From Intestinicryptomonas porci (lineage in GTDB: Bacteria; Verrucomicrobiota; Verrucomicrobiia; Opitutales; Intestinicryptomonadaceae): a stretch of DNA of 64,000 nucleotides. The notes under the pieces were generated by a model. It saw only the letters and a list, made by a program, of their open reading frames with translations. It ran no database searches and had not been told where the DNA came from. Positions 49,185 through 57,589 of the stretch are shown here, piece after piece (positions within the stretch are counted from its first letter, which is position 1; each line of letters starts with the position of its first letter). The position numbers were made by a program, and so were the translations under genes. The stretch covers positions 186,001 to 250,000 of the forward strand of contig NZ_JALBUT010000001.1 in NCBI RefSeq assembly GCF_033971905.1, in the 5' to 3' direction.

Positions 49185-52043
49185 ATGAAAAACAAAATAT
49201 CCCATAAAAAAGTTGCATTTGCGACGGCACTAGTGGCGTCCATGGCTTATGCTTGCTCCGCATTCGCTCAGGGGGCGGGTGACAACCAAGAACAAAAACT
49301 CCAACTCATGATTGCGGCAGTTGACGCTCGTGATAAGGGTGATTTGGAAATATCAAAACAGAACCTCGAAGGTTTGTTGAAGATATCTCCTGACGACAAG
49401 AGAGTTCAGAAGTTGTTGTCGGAAGTAAACGCCGAAATTGAAGCCGCGGCAAAGGCAAAGGCGGAAGCCGAAGCAGCCGCGAAGGCAGAGCTCGAAGCAA
49501 AAGCCAAGGCGGAAGCCGAAGCAAAAGCAGCCGCTGAAAAGGCGATAGCAGAAGAAAAAGCTGCGGCAGAAGCCAAAGCCGCCGAAGAAGCAAAGGTGGC
49601 GGAAGCCAAGGCTGCAGAAGAAAAAGAAGCGGCTGAAAAGGCTGCGGCAGAGCAGGCAAAGCTGGACGAAGTTCAAAATGCAATGGAAGCCGAACAGCGC
49701 AAGCAGGCTCTCACAATCGGCAGCGTATTTGAAATGATTGAAGAAGCGTACGATCAGGCGGACAACGGTCGTTTTGACGACGCATTGGTAATTTTGGCTG
49801 AAGGCGAAGCCAAGCTTCCCGAAGTAGCAAACGCAGACGGCGCGCGTCAGCAAATCAAAGAAGCTCGTGCCGACATCGCAAAATCTCGCGCAAAGCTTGC
49901 CTTGAAGAATCGCAAGGTAAACGAAGCAAAGAAGTTCGCGCAGGAATATGCAAAATATACGGACAGCGTTAAGGACGGCGAAGATTTCATTGCTGAAGTT
50001 GAAGAAATTTCTCAAAATCCGTATGCCCGCTCTTTGGAAGAAATCAGCCCCGACTACAATGCGCGCCAAAAGCGTGTCTCCCTTCTCTTGGCTGACGCCC
50101 GCGCGCAATATCTGTTTGGCGACTATCAGGGCGCGGCTTCCACATACCGCACCGTAGTTGCGATTGACGCGGACAACATCGAAGCAAAGGCATATCTTAC
50201 TTTGATTGCTAAAAAGCTTTCAGAAATCGGCAAGCTCACATACCAGCAATCTCGTGCGGAACTCTTGGACGAAGTTGCAAAGGCATGGCAGCGTCCCGCA
50301 ATGTTCCAAGTTACAAGCAACAATTCAGACCAGGGCGAACAGGTTGTTCCGCTCAAGGCGAAACTTTCTCAGATTATCATTCCTGAAGTAAGCTTCCCGG
50401 AACCCGGCGTTTCCTTGACTGACGCATTGAACACTCTCTCCGAACTTTCCATCATCAATGACAAGGATGCAAAGGGCGCGAAGGGCGTAAACATTGTTGC
50501 ACGCGACGTTTCCGACACAAAGAACGTAAGCTTGACTGTCAGAAACCTCACTCTCGAACAAATCTTGTCTTTCGTGACAAAACAGGTTAACTGCCAGTAC
50601 GATATCGAAGACGGCGCGGTTGTTGTCCGCAAGGCTGCAAATGCCGAAGCATACGAAACATTTGACTTCCCGATTCCCGCGGCTGCCGTTACACGTATGG
50701 TCGGCTTGCAAGGCGCTTCGGGCGGCGGCGATTCTTCGGATCCGTTTGCATCCGGCGATGAATCAAGCGACGGTGGCGATGACACTGAAAAAACAGGTCA
50801 GAAGATTAGAATCTTCCTCGAAAAAGCAGGTGTTGAATTTGGTCCCGGCGCAAGCTTGGCATACGACGGCACAAAATTGTGGGTGACAAACTCGACAAGA
50901 AATGTTGAAAAAGTACGCCGCATTCTCGCACGCTACAATGAAACATTGCAGGTTGAAATTGAAGCACGCTTCATGGAAGTAAACCAGGGTGCGTTGAAAG
51001 AAATCGGCTTTAACTGGGAAGTTTCCAATCAGAAAGGGAACACTCTCTTTAGTACGGCTAAAGATAGAACTTCGCTGAATAATCGTACGTTGGCGACAGC
51101 ATTCTCTCCTGCACAGGAAACCCAGAATATCAATATTTCTTATAGCAATGGACAGCCAGATCCGAATCCGATTCCTCAGATTCCGCCGGCATTGCCCTCA
51201 ACAATTAATTTGGCGACAGACGCTTCAAATACTGTAAGCACTATTTTGGGTGTCATTAACGGCTATAACATTGACTTGGTTGTAAACGCAATCGAACAAA
51301 ATACGGGCAGCGACTTGCTTTGCTCTCCGAAGGTAACGGTTCGTTCAGGCGACAAGGCAACAATCACTGTTGCTCAGGAAATGCTCTATCCTACAATGTG
51401 GGGCGATACTCAGGCGCAGGTTTCCGAATCCAGCGCTTCTGTTGTAACTCCAGGCGTCGGTAGCAGCGGCGGCGCATCTGTTGCTATCACTCCGGGTACT
51501 CCTCAGGAATTCACAAAGCGCGACGTTGGTGTTGTAATGGAAGTTACTCCGACAGTTGAAGAAGACGGCGCAATATCCTTGGATATGCCCTCAATCAAGG
51601 TTACCGAATTCGAAGGCTTCATGCAGTACGGCGGCGTTGCCGTTGCTATCGCTGGCAATACCACTGTTTCGGTGCCCTCTGGTTTCGTGATGCCGGTATT
51701 CTCGGTTCGTGAAGTTCAGACACGCGTAACGGTATTCGACGGCGCAACCGTTGTATTGGGTGGTTTGACACGCGAAGACGTAAGAACAATCGAAGACAGT
51801 GTTCCGATTTTGGGCGACATTCCTTTGGTTGGCAGACTCTTCCAGTCTAAGGGCAAGACAAGCGAAAAGAAGAACCTCATAATCTTTGTTACAGCAAACA
51901 AGATTTCCCCGGGAGGAAGCTTGGTTCGCGAACAAATCGGCAATATTCCTGCGGGTTCAATCTTCTCAAATCCGAACATCATCGCTCCGAGCGGCTCTGT
52001 TAACAGAACGCTTGTGACGGAATCGGCAGCGGAAGAAAAGTAA
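49185..52043 (+). CDS. Type II/IV secretin (Amuc_1098-like)
   Basis: A 952-residue outer-membrane channel. A signal peptide ends near residue 29. Residues about 82-162 are an Ala/Glu/Lys-rich heptad-like stretch, probably a long helix or coiled coil. TPR-like helices lie at 180-345. N-domain sequence follows from about 392 (VSFPEPGVSLTDALNTLSEL, VSLTVRNLTLEQILSFVT). The secretin core is recognised by LEVEIEARFMEVNQGALKEIGF-type sequence, VMEVTPTVEEDGAISLDM and, near 873, VPILGDIPLVGRLFQSK. It should export pilin or another surface polymer. An 85-base gap precedes it, and a strong terminator follows. Confidence 0.9.
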   Translation: MKNKISHKKVAFATALVASMAYACSAFAQGAGDNQEQKLQLMIAAVDARDKGDLEISKQNLEGLLKISPDDKRVQKLLSEVNAEIEAAAKAKAEAEAAAKAELEAKAKAEAEAKAAAEKAIAEEKAAAEAKAAEEAKVAEAKAAEEKEAAEKAAAEQAKLDEVQNAMEAEQRKQALTIGSVFEMIEEAYDQADNGRFDDALVILAEGEAKLPEVANADGARQQIKEARADIAKSRAKLALKNRKVNEAKKFAQEYAKYTDSVKDGEDFIAEVEEISQNPYARSLEEISPDYNARQKRVSLLLADARAQYLFGDYQGAASTYRTVVAIDADNIEAKAYLTLIAKKLSEIGKLTYQQSRAELLDEVAKAWQRPAMFQVTSNNSDQGEQVVPLKAKLSQIIIPEVSFPEPGVSLTDALNTLSELSIINDKDAKGAKGVNIVARDVSDTKNVSLTVRNLTLEQILSFVTKQVNCQYDIEDGAVVVRKAANAEAYETFDFPIPAAAVTRMVGLQGASGGGDSSDPFASGDESSDGGDDTEKTGQKIRIFLEKAGVEFGPGASLAYDGTKLWVTNSTRNVEKVRRILARYNETLQVEIEARFMEVNQGALKEIGFNWEVSNQKGNTLFSTAKDRTSLNNRTLATAFSPAQETQNINISYSNGQPDPNPIPQIPPALPSTINLATDASNTVSTILGVINGYNIDLVVNAIEQNTGSDLLCSPKVTVRSGDKATITVAQEMLYPTMWGDTQAQVSESSASVVTPGVGSSGGASVAITPGTPQEFTKRDVGVVMEVTPTVEEDGAISLDMPSIKVTEFEGFMQYGGVAVAIAGNTTVSVPSGFVMPVFSVREVQTRVTVFDGATVVLGGLTREDVRTIEDSVPILGDIPLVGRLFQSKGKTSEKKNLIIFVTANKISPGGSLVREQIGNIPAGSIFSNPNIIAPSGSVNRTLVTESAAEEK

Positions 52044-52061
52044 TTCTTGCATAGAAAATTT

Positions 52062-52096
52062 AAGGCGGAAAAGAAAAACTTTTCCGCCTTTTTTTT
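52062..52096 (+). terminator. Rho-independent terminator of the pilus/secretin operon
   Basis: AAGGCGGAAAAG pairs perfectly with CTTTTCCGCCTT around an AAAAA loop, followed by T residues. Confidence 0.92.
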
Positions 52097-52137
52097 GCCA
52101 ATTTAAAATTGGAAAGATAAAAATTATTAAGGCAAGC

Positions 52138-52716
52138 TTAGTTGCTTAGATTTAGACAGAGTTGGCGCAAATCAAAAATTATGATGCTTGCAATTTCTTT
52201 CTTTTCCAATACGTCTGAAAAATTTTCGATTTTTGCAAGCACCGAATTTAACGCCATAAGGGCGGACTTGTAATAAGAGCGCGCGAGCAAGTCTTCGCCC
52301 AAATCGGTGGAATTTACCGCAACGCAAATCAATTCGGAGGCTTCATGTATTGTGTTTGAAAGCTGCAAGACAAACAAAGGTTCGCAGTTTGACGATTTCA
52401 CGAGCTCTTCAACCACAGATTGCAGGCATTTTATGAGCGCGCGCGAGGCAATATAAACAGGGTGGTTTATAAGGGTCATCGGCTCTGAGTTTTGAGAATC
52501 GTCGGAGTCGTCGCCGTTTGCAATGCTCCATCCCGAAGCCGTCATGATGTCTTCAAAAGACATATTGCGCCTATGCTCAAAATACAGTTTTGATATTTTT
52601 TGAATTTCCGCCTGCGAACGCTTTATGTAGGCGAGCCAATCGCGTTCGGACCATTTGTTTTCGCCAAAGTCCGCAGAGCCGCCAAAGGAATAATCTGAAA
52701 AGAAAAAGTCGTCCAT
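52138..52716 (-). CDS. Helical protein of unknown function
   Basis: About 192 residues from the ATG at 52716 (a TTG eight codons upstream is possible). It has no signal or membrane segment. The N-terminal 70 residues are acidic and aromatic (MDDFFFSDYSFGGSADF), and the remainder looks all-helical (ASRALIKCLQSVVEELVKSS, ARSYYKSALMALNSVLAKIE), a form common in four-helix bundles. I recognise no family. It converges with the secretin gene across the terminator. Confidence 0.65.
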   Translation of the reverse strand: MDDFFFSDYSFGGSADFGENKWSERDWLAYIKRSQAEIQKISKLYFEHRRNMSFEDIMTASGWSIANGDDSDDSQNSEPMTLINHPVYIASRALIKCLQSVVEELVKSSNCEPLFVLQLSNTIHEASELICVAVNSTDLGEDLLARSYYKSALMALNSVLAKIENFSDVLEKKEIASIIIFDLRQLCLNLSN

Positions 52717-53024
52717 TTTTTTCGTAAAAATAATTTCCAAAAATATTGTTTCTGCAAGTAAAATTTTAATAAAAGAGATAAATACGCAAAGCTTGCAGAA
52801 CCTTGAAAGGCATAAAAAACTTTAAGGCTTTGACGTTTGGTTTTTTATGATGTTTTGGTAAATTTTTTTTGCGGAATTTTTAGGCGTTGTTTGAATTTAA
52901 ATGCTTATAGTTTCAGCTTTTATATGGCGGTGCATAGTAAAATTTCTTTGCCTCTTTGCTTGAATGAAATTATCTATAAAAATGTTCAGTTTTGAAATTT
53001 TAAGCTTAATAATTTTTTTGATGC

Positions 53025-53053
53025 TTGACAAATTTCCGAGAAGATGAGATGCT
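53025..53053 (+). promoter_or_regulatory. Likely σ70-type promoter of tRNA-Ala
   Basis: TTGACA at 53025-53030 is a perfect -35 element. After a 17-base spacer, GATGCT at 53048-53053 is a poor -10. The start would fall near 53060, a few bases before the tRNA. The surrounding stretch 52741-53024 is AT-rich and shows no gene. Confidence 0.5.
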
Positions 53054-53068
53054 GATTTTTTAATAAAC

Positions 53069-53141
53069 GGGGACGTAGCTCAGTTGGAAGAGCGCCACAA
53101 TGGCATTGTGGAGGTCGTGAGTTCGAGACTCATCGTCTCCA
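53069..53141 (+). tRNA. tRNA-Ala, anticodon GGC
   Basis: All cloverleaf arms are readable. The acceptor arm is GGGGACG with CGTCTCC, including the G3·U70 pair that identifies alanine tRNAs. The D arm is GCTC/GAGC, the anticodon arm CCACA/TGTGG around loop ATGGCAT, and the T arm GTGAG/CTCAT around TTCGAGA. The anticodon GGC reads GCC codons. The 3' CCA is not encoded and must be added by nucleotidyltransferase. Confidence 0.96.
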
Positions 53142-53264
53142 GTTTTTCAATCGAAGACCGTTTTATTGATTTTCTCTCGATTGGATTTATGGGCATTTAT
53201 TGAGATTGCCTTGTATTGTTTTTTGAGGGGTGGGCTTTTGTAAATTTTTCCTCAAAATGAAAAT

Positions 53265-53888
53265 ATGAATATCTTTAAAAAGATAATAATATTTGTATTG
53301 GCGATTTTTTTGTGCGCTTTGGGAATAGCCGTTTCCACCCAGACGGAATTGGGGACGACGCCCATATCTACGCTTCCTTACGTCTTGACTTTCATTGCCC
53401 CGCTTTCGTTCGGCGTGTCAACAGCCATAATTTGTGCAGTTTTCATGCTTCTTCAAATATTGATTTTAAAAAACAATTTTAAATTGGTTGAATATTTGCA
53501 GATGGCGGTTGCCGTTTGTTTTGGACTGTTCATCGATATTGGAATGCGCTTGGCGGAGCCGTTTAAAAGCGGAATTTATGCTTGCAACATTATTATGCTG
53601 GTGGTCGGCTCTGCGATATTGGCTTTCGGCATCTGCCTTGAATGCCATGCGGACTTTCTTTATGTCCCGGGAGAGGGTTTGGTCAGGGCTGTATCTTCAA
53701 AATATGGGTTTGAGTTTGGCAAGATAAAAGTTTTGTTTGACTTGCTTCTTTGCTTTCTTTCAGCGGTGTTGAGCATTGCAGTCTTGCATGAAATTCATGG
53801 CTTGGGCGAAGGCACAGTGATGTCTGCGGTTTTGGTCGGAACATTCGTTTATTTATTCCGCAGAATTTGGTTTTTGCATGCTAAATGA
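53265..53888 (+). CDS. YczE/YitT-like membrane protein
   Basis: A 207-residue integral membrane protein with about five or six hydrophobic segments. It opens IIIFVLAIFLCALGIAVSTQ and has TELGTTPISTLPYVL, in the style of the YczE/YitT family (Gly-x-x-P motif after the first helix). Later FLYVPGEGLVRAVSSKYGFEFGKIKVLFDL resembles the family's second conserved block. Role unknown; members are annotated as membrane proteins only. Confidence 0.78.
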   Translation: MNIFKKIIIFVLAIFLCALGIAVSTQTELGTTPISTLPYVLTFIAPLSFGVSTAIICAVFMLLQILILKNNFKLVEYLQMAVAVCFGLFIDIGMRLAEPFKSGIYACNIIMLVVGSAILAFGICLECHADFLYVPGEGLVRAVSSKYGFEFGKIKVLFDLLLCFLSAVLSIAVLHEIHGLGEGTVMSAVLVGTFVYLFRRIWFLHAK

Positions 53889-54010
53889 AGATGCTTCCGA
53901 TAGGCTGTTTTTCCGAAAACGAGACAAATTGAAAAAATCGATGGCAAATTGCCTTCAGATAAAAGGCGGATTTTATCCGAAATCTTCGGCAAGGTTTGCA
54001 GTGCGCGGCT

Positions 54011-54379
54011 TTATTTGTGAAATCTTTGCATGCGCGGATGCTTGTCTGATTGTTCGCAGGTTTTTACGGGGCAAAACGCCAGAAAAAGCGTCAGAATTAT
54101 GCCGAGCGCGATTATAAAAATTGCAAGGCGTTTTTTTCCGAAAGCCCCGACATTGCAAATCCATTGGGAATTTAGCGCAAGGTGCAAGATTGCGGCGCAG
54201 AGCATTACCGCGCCTGCAAGCAAATGCAAATCGCACCATTCGGGCTTTGAAAGCCCCAGGGCGGTTTGCGGTCCAAGTCCTTTCACAAACGAGAATTTCA
54301 TCAAAAGACCGCTTCCGAGCAAAAAGCAAAAACTGAAATATAGCGTGAAATCCGCAATTCTGCGCAATGATGTTTTCAT
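54011..54379 (-). CDS. DUF4405-like cytochrome b561-type membrane protein
   Basis: About 122 residues from the ATG at 54379 (MKTSLRRIADFTLYF); the frame opens 12 codons earlier. Three hydrophobic segments: FTLYFSFCFLLGSGLLM, LHLLAGAVMLCAAILHLAL and LAIFIIALGIILTLFLAF. The second carries two histidines (DLHLLAG and AILHLAL) in a heme-coordination-like arrangement, as in DUF4405 proteins. It lies convergent to the YczE-like gene. Confidence 0.68.
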   Translation of the reverse strand: MKTSLRRIADFTLYFSFCFLLGSGLLMKFSFVKGLGPQTALGLSKPEWCDLHLLAGAVMLCAAILHLALNSQWICNVGAFGKKRLAIFIIALGIILTLFLAFCPVKTCEQSDKHPRMQRFHK

Positions 54380-54418
54380 ATTATGTTGAACGGCAACATT
54401 GCGCGTTTGTTTCAAAAT

Positions 54419-54682
54419 TTATTTTTCCGACAATTTTTCGATTATGGCTTTCATGTCGAAATTCGGAATTTCAAGCAGTTTGTCTTTTGACGTTTCTCCC
54501 GAAACAAAAGTAATTGACGATTTCGAGACTCCGAGCGATTTTGAAAGGTATTTGATTAACTCCGCATTCGCCTTGCCTTCTATCGGCGGCGCGGAAAGCT
54601 TGATTTTTACGGCGTTTGCGTATTCCCCCGCAAGTTCTGTCTTGCGCGCGTTCGGGATAATTCTGAATTTTATGCGCCCCAT
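54419..54682 (-). CDS. DUF167/YggU family protein
   Basis: An 87-residue soluble protein with the family signature: LSAPPIEGKANAELIKYLSKSLGVSKSSI followed by FVSGETSKDKLLEI. The fold is a small αβ domain found in nearly all bacteria; its role is not established. It begins immediately after the TAG stop of the metallo-hydrolase gene on the − strand, so they are co-transcribed. Confidence 0.88.
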   Translation of the reverse strand: MGRIKFRIIPNARKTELAGEYANAVKIKLSAPPIEGKANAELIKYLSKSLGVSKSSITFVSGETSKDKLLEIPNFDMKAIIEKLSEK

Positions 54683-55459
54683 CTATATTTCAACCGACAG
54701 TCCGTCGTATGCAATTTGTGTGTTTTCGGGGATTTTTTTCGACCACGTTTCGTAGTCAATTTGCCACGTGGTGTGTGTGAAAAATGCGCGTTTTGCGTTC
54801 AGTATTTTTGCGTATTCGATTGCTTCAAATATCGAAAGGTGTGTGGGGTGGGGGATTGGTCTTAGACCGTCCAAAACAACAATGTCGGCATTTTGGGCAA
54901 GTTCGATTGCCCTCGGAGTAAGCAGTTTGCAGTCGTTATAGTAGGCGAGTTTCTTGCCTTCAAACTCAAATACAAAACCGAGTGTTTTTGTTGTTCCGTG
55001 AGGAAGTTCCTCAGCGTAAATTTTCAGTCCGTTCTCAAATTCCAGAAGATTGGGCATTTTTTTTACGCCAAAGCAGGGATAGCCGCGTTGCGCAGGCTTG
55101 TCCAAAACGGCGTAAGGAAATATGAAATTGATACGCTCGATGCCGTAGTCGTTCGCGTAAACGGGGATTTTGTTATTCGGCATTCTGTCGCAAAACCTGC
55201 GCAGGTCGTCCATTCCCAAAATATGGTCGGCATGCCCGTGCGTGAGCAGAAATACGTCAATCCAGTCCACTTTGTTTTGCAGGCATTGCAGGCGGAATTC
55301 GGGACCCGCGTCAATTTGAATGTGCATTCCGCCTGCTTCAATATGCGCGGCTGAGCGCGTGCGCCAGTTTTTAGGGTTCGACAAATCTAATCCCGGATTG
55401 TCAAATCCAATCATCGGCACGCCTTGCGATGTCCCCGTTCCTAAAAAAGTGAGTTTCAT
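54683..55459 (-). CDS. Metallo-β-lactamase-fold hydrolase, PhnP-like
   Basis: A 258-residue protein opening MKLTFLGTGTSQGVPMIGF, the PhnP/RNase Z-like start. The zinc motif LLTHGHADHILGMDDLR, the Asp in QIDAGPEFRLQC, YYNDCKLLTPRA and FFTHTTW give the remaining ligands. PhnP relatives are cyclic phosphodiesterases, but this clade also includes lipoyl-octanoyl-like hydrolases, so the substrate is open. Cytoplasmic. It precedes the YggU-like gene directly. Confidence 0.85.
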   Translation of the reverse strand: MKLTFLGTGTSQGVPMIGFDNPGLDLSNPKNWRTRSAAHIEAGGMHIQIDAGPEFRLQCLQNKVDWIDVFLLTHGHADHILGMDDLRRFCDRMPNNKIPVYANDYGIERINFIFPYAVLDKPAQRGYPCFGVKKMPNLLEFENGLKIYAEELPHGTTKTLGFVFEFEGKKLAYYNDCKLLTPRAIELAQNADIVVLDGLRPIPHPTHLSIFEAIEYAKILNAKRAFFTHTTWQIDYETWSKKIPENTQIAYDGLSVEI

Positions 55460-55530
55460 TCTTTTTTTAACGAAAAAGCGGAATCATTTGATGCCGCTTG
55501 AATTTTTAAATGAAATGTTGAAAGTTCCCG

Positions 55531-56310
55531 TTATTGCTTCGGCATTGCAATTCTATATTTCGGGGCGGGATGCGGAATCAGTCTTGCATAGTCGAGATGC
55601 TGTCCGTTCCTTTCAATGTGAAGGTCCCCGATTTTTCCGGGAAGCGGCTGGATAATCAACGCTTCTTTCACATTGAATGTTTTAACATCTCCCGCGCGGA
55701 CTTCGCCCTTGTGGTATGTATAGTTCGGGTTTGATTCGGGAGTCAGTTTGTACGAAGTGTCGGTAAGCGCCTTGATGGTGATTACGCATTCGGGTATTTC
55801 CAGCCCCTGCGCTATTGTCGGAGTTTCGGGGTTTGATGTGAGCTTGGAAACGGCAGCTACAATCAAAATTATCGCGGCTATGACGCAGGCGACGATTGCG
55901 CCGATTTTGAGGTATTTTGACTTGTCGTCTGCTGAAATTCCGTCGGGAGGCAAATCGGAGTTCGGCTCTTCGTCGTATCTGTTTTCGGGGGAGCTTGATG
56001 TACTTTCTTCGTCAAGCTCGCCTAAAAATTGTTTTTTCGCGTTTTGGGCGCGCTGCGATTCCTTGTCGGAATGTCTGCCGCCTGTAGAGGCGTAGTAGTC
56101 CGCCATGATGGCTTTTGTGTCGAGCCCTAAATATGCCGCGTACAGCCTCAAAAATCCTCTTTTGTAAATTTCCGGCAAATCAAAATTGAAGTCTCCTTCT
56201 TCCATTTTTGCAAGGAAATCAATTCTAATTTTAGTGGCGTCTGAAACGTCGCGCAATTCCACGCCCTTGTTTGCGCGCGCCTGTTTTAAAGTTTCACCCA
56301 AGTTCTTCAT
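55531..56310 (-). CDS. RodZ-like protein with helix-turn-helix and DUF4115 region
   Basis: A 259-residue protein. Residues 1-70 form a Cro/C1-like helix-turn-helix of the HTH_25 type: LGETLKQARANKGVELRDVS and FDLPEIYKRGFLRLYAAYLGLD. An acidic linker (75-130) leads to one membrane segment, IGAIVACVIAAIILIVAAVS. The C-terminal periplasmic domain resembles DUF4115 (ECVITIKALTDTSYKLTPES, GEVRAGDVKTFNVKEALII). This is the architecture of RodZ, the membrane adaptor of MreB that sets cell shape, although MreB genes are absent here. Confidence 0.82.
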   Translation of the reverse strand: MKNLGETLKQARANKGVELRDVSDATKIRIDFLAKMEEGDFNFDLPEIYKRGFLRLYAAYLGLDTKAIMADYYASTGGRHSDKESQRAQNAKKQFLGELDEESTSSSPENRYDEEPNSDLPPDGISADDKSKYLKIGAIVACVIAAIILIVAAVSKLTSNPETPTIAQGLEIPECVITIKALTDTSYKLTPESNPNYTYHKGEVRAGDVKTFNVKEALIIQPLPGKIGDLHIERNGQHLDYARLIPHPAPKYRIAMPKQ

Positions 56311-56468
56311 TGTGGCTTTAATTTAAAATCAACCTATTTGCATTTGCAACTACTTTCTAAAAAATTTGGCGATTTTTTGAGAATAAAATTTACACGCGGT
56401 TTAATTTAGTTAATATCGGTTCTCGTTTTATTTTTAAGGAAATTTGCCCTTGCGCGGGGTTCGCGATT

Positions 56469-57584
56469 ATGAGGATTGTCGACAGGTATGTATTTGTGGA
56501 ATGGTTGAAGGTTTTTGCCGCAACGGTTGGCGTGACTTTGGGCATTTTGATTTTAAACGACATGTATAACGAGCTTGACGACCTTTTGGGGTTTAAGGCT
56601 TCGGCGGGCAGAATTTGCTATTATTATTGGCAGCTGATTCCGTCTTTCATTCCCGTTGTGCTTCCGATAAGCCTGCTGATATCAGTGGTGTTCATTTTGG
56701 GGAACTTCCACAAAAACAATGAAATTGTGGCAATGAGGGCGGCGGGCATGAATGTTTGGCAAATTACCCGTTCGCTGTGGGTTGCCGGGGCGTTTCTTGC
56801 GGGATTTTTGTTCTGGATAAACGCTTCCGTTGTTCCGACTTCAAAGGAAAATGCCGCCACTCTCTACAACAATCTCAAATTTGAAAGCGAGCGCAAAAAT
56901 CTAAAAGAAGACAAACTCGTCGGCAAAATCTCACTTCTTTGCTTTAAAAACAGGGCTGACGGCAGGCTTTGGTTCATCAACAAATTTTCGCAGGCGTCCA
57001 AAAAAGCTTACGGTGTGGAAATCCATCTTGCCGATGAAAAAGGCAGGGAAACTTCCAAAATTCTCGCCAAGGAAGGCGTTTTTGACGACCTTGACATGTG
57101 TTGGTTTTTCACGAACGGTCAGCAGATTTTCTTCGACCCCGAAACGTCAAGCCCGATAAGGGCGGACGTATTTGACAAGAAGTACTACCGCGATTTCAAG
57201 GAAGACCCGCAAATAATGAAGCTCAGCATGAGCCGTCCCAAAGACTTGTCTCTTTTCGAGCTGCAAAAGCTTATAGCGGCGTCGGGCGATGAAAAAAGCG
57301 AGCATATGCGCCCTTATGCCGAACAGCTTATGAGCCTGTGGGTAAGCCCGCTTGCCTGCATAATCGTGATTGCAATAGCAATCCCGTTTTCGATTTCGGG
57401 GGTTCGCACAAATCCCATGGTCGGGGTGTCGAAGACTGCGGGGCTGTTTTTCTCATATTATATTTTGGACAGCCTCTTTACCGCAATGGGTTCGAGCGGT
57501 TTAATCCCGATTTTGCTTGCGGCGGTTGTACCCAACCTGCTTATGCTGGTTTTTGCTTTAACTTTGTACAGAAAGGCATTGTAG
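56469..57584 (+). CDS. LptF/LptG-family LPS export permease
   Basis: A 371-residue inner-membrane protein with three N-terminal and three C-terminal membrane segments around a periplasmic jellyroll domain. Marks are MRIVDRYVFVEWLKVF at the start, NEIVAMRAAGMNVWQI in the first cytoplasmic loop and FSISGVRTNPMVGVSKT in the second half. Together with a partner and the ATPase LptB it extracts LPS from the inner membrane. Only one of the pair is encoded here. purD follows after 5 bases. Confidence 0.9.
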   Translation: MRIVDRYVFVEWLKVFAATVGVTLGILILNDMYNELDDLLGFKASAGRICYYYWQLIPSFIPVVLPISLLISVVFILGNFHKNNEIVAMRAAGMNVWQITRSLWVAGAFLAGFLFWINASVVPTSKENAATLYNNLKFESERKNLKEDKLVGKISLLCFKNRADGRLWFINKFSQASKKAYGVEIHLADEKGRETSKILAKEGVFDDLDMCWFFTNGQQIFFDPETSSPIRADVFDKKYYRDFKEDPQIMKLSMSRPKDLSLFELQKLIAASGDEKSEHMRPYAEQLMSLWVSPLACIIVIAIAIPFSISGVRTNPMVGVSKTAGLFFSYYILDSLFTAMGSSGLIPILLAAVVPNLLMLVFALTLYRKAL

Positions 57585-57589
57585 AATTT

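Noticed and set aside
49353..50108. 251-residue − strand frame opposite the secretin
   Set aside because: It is the Phe/Cys/Leu-rich antisense product of the Ala/Glu/Lys-rich segment.
53878..54117. 79-residue + strand frame after the YczE-like gene
   Set aside because: It overlaps the DUF4405-like gene on the other strand and has no resemblance or ribosome-binding site.
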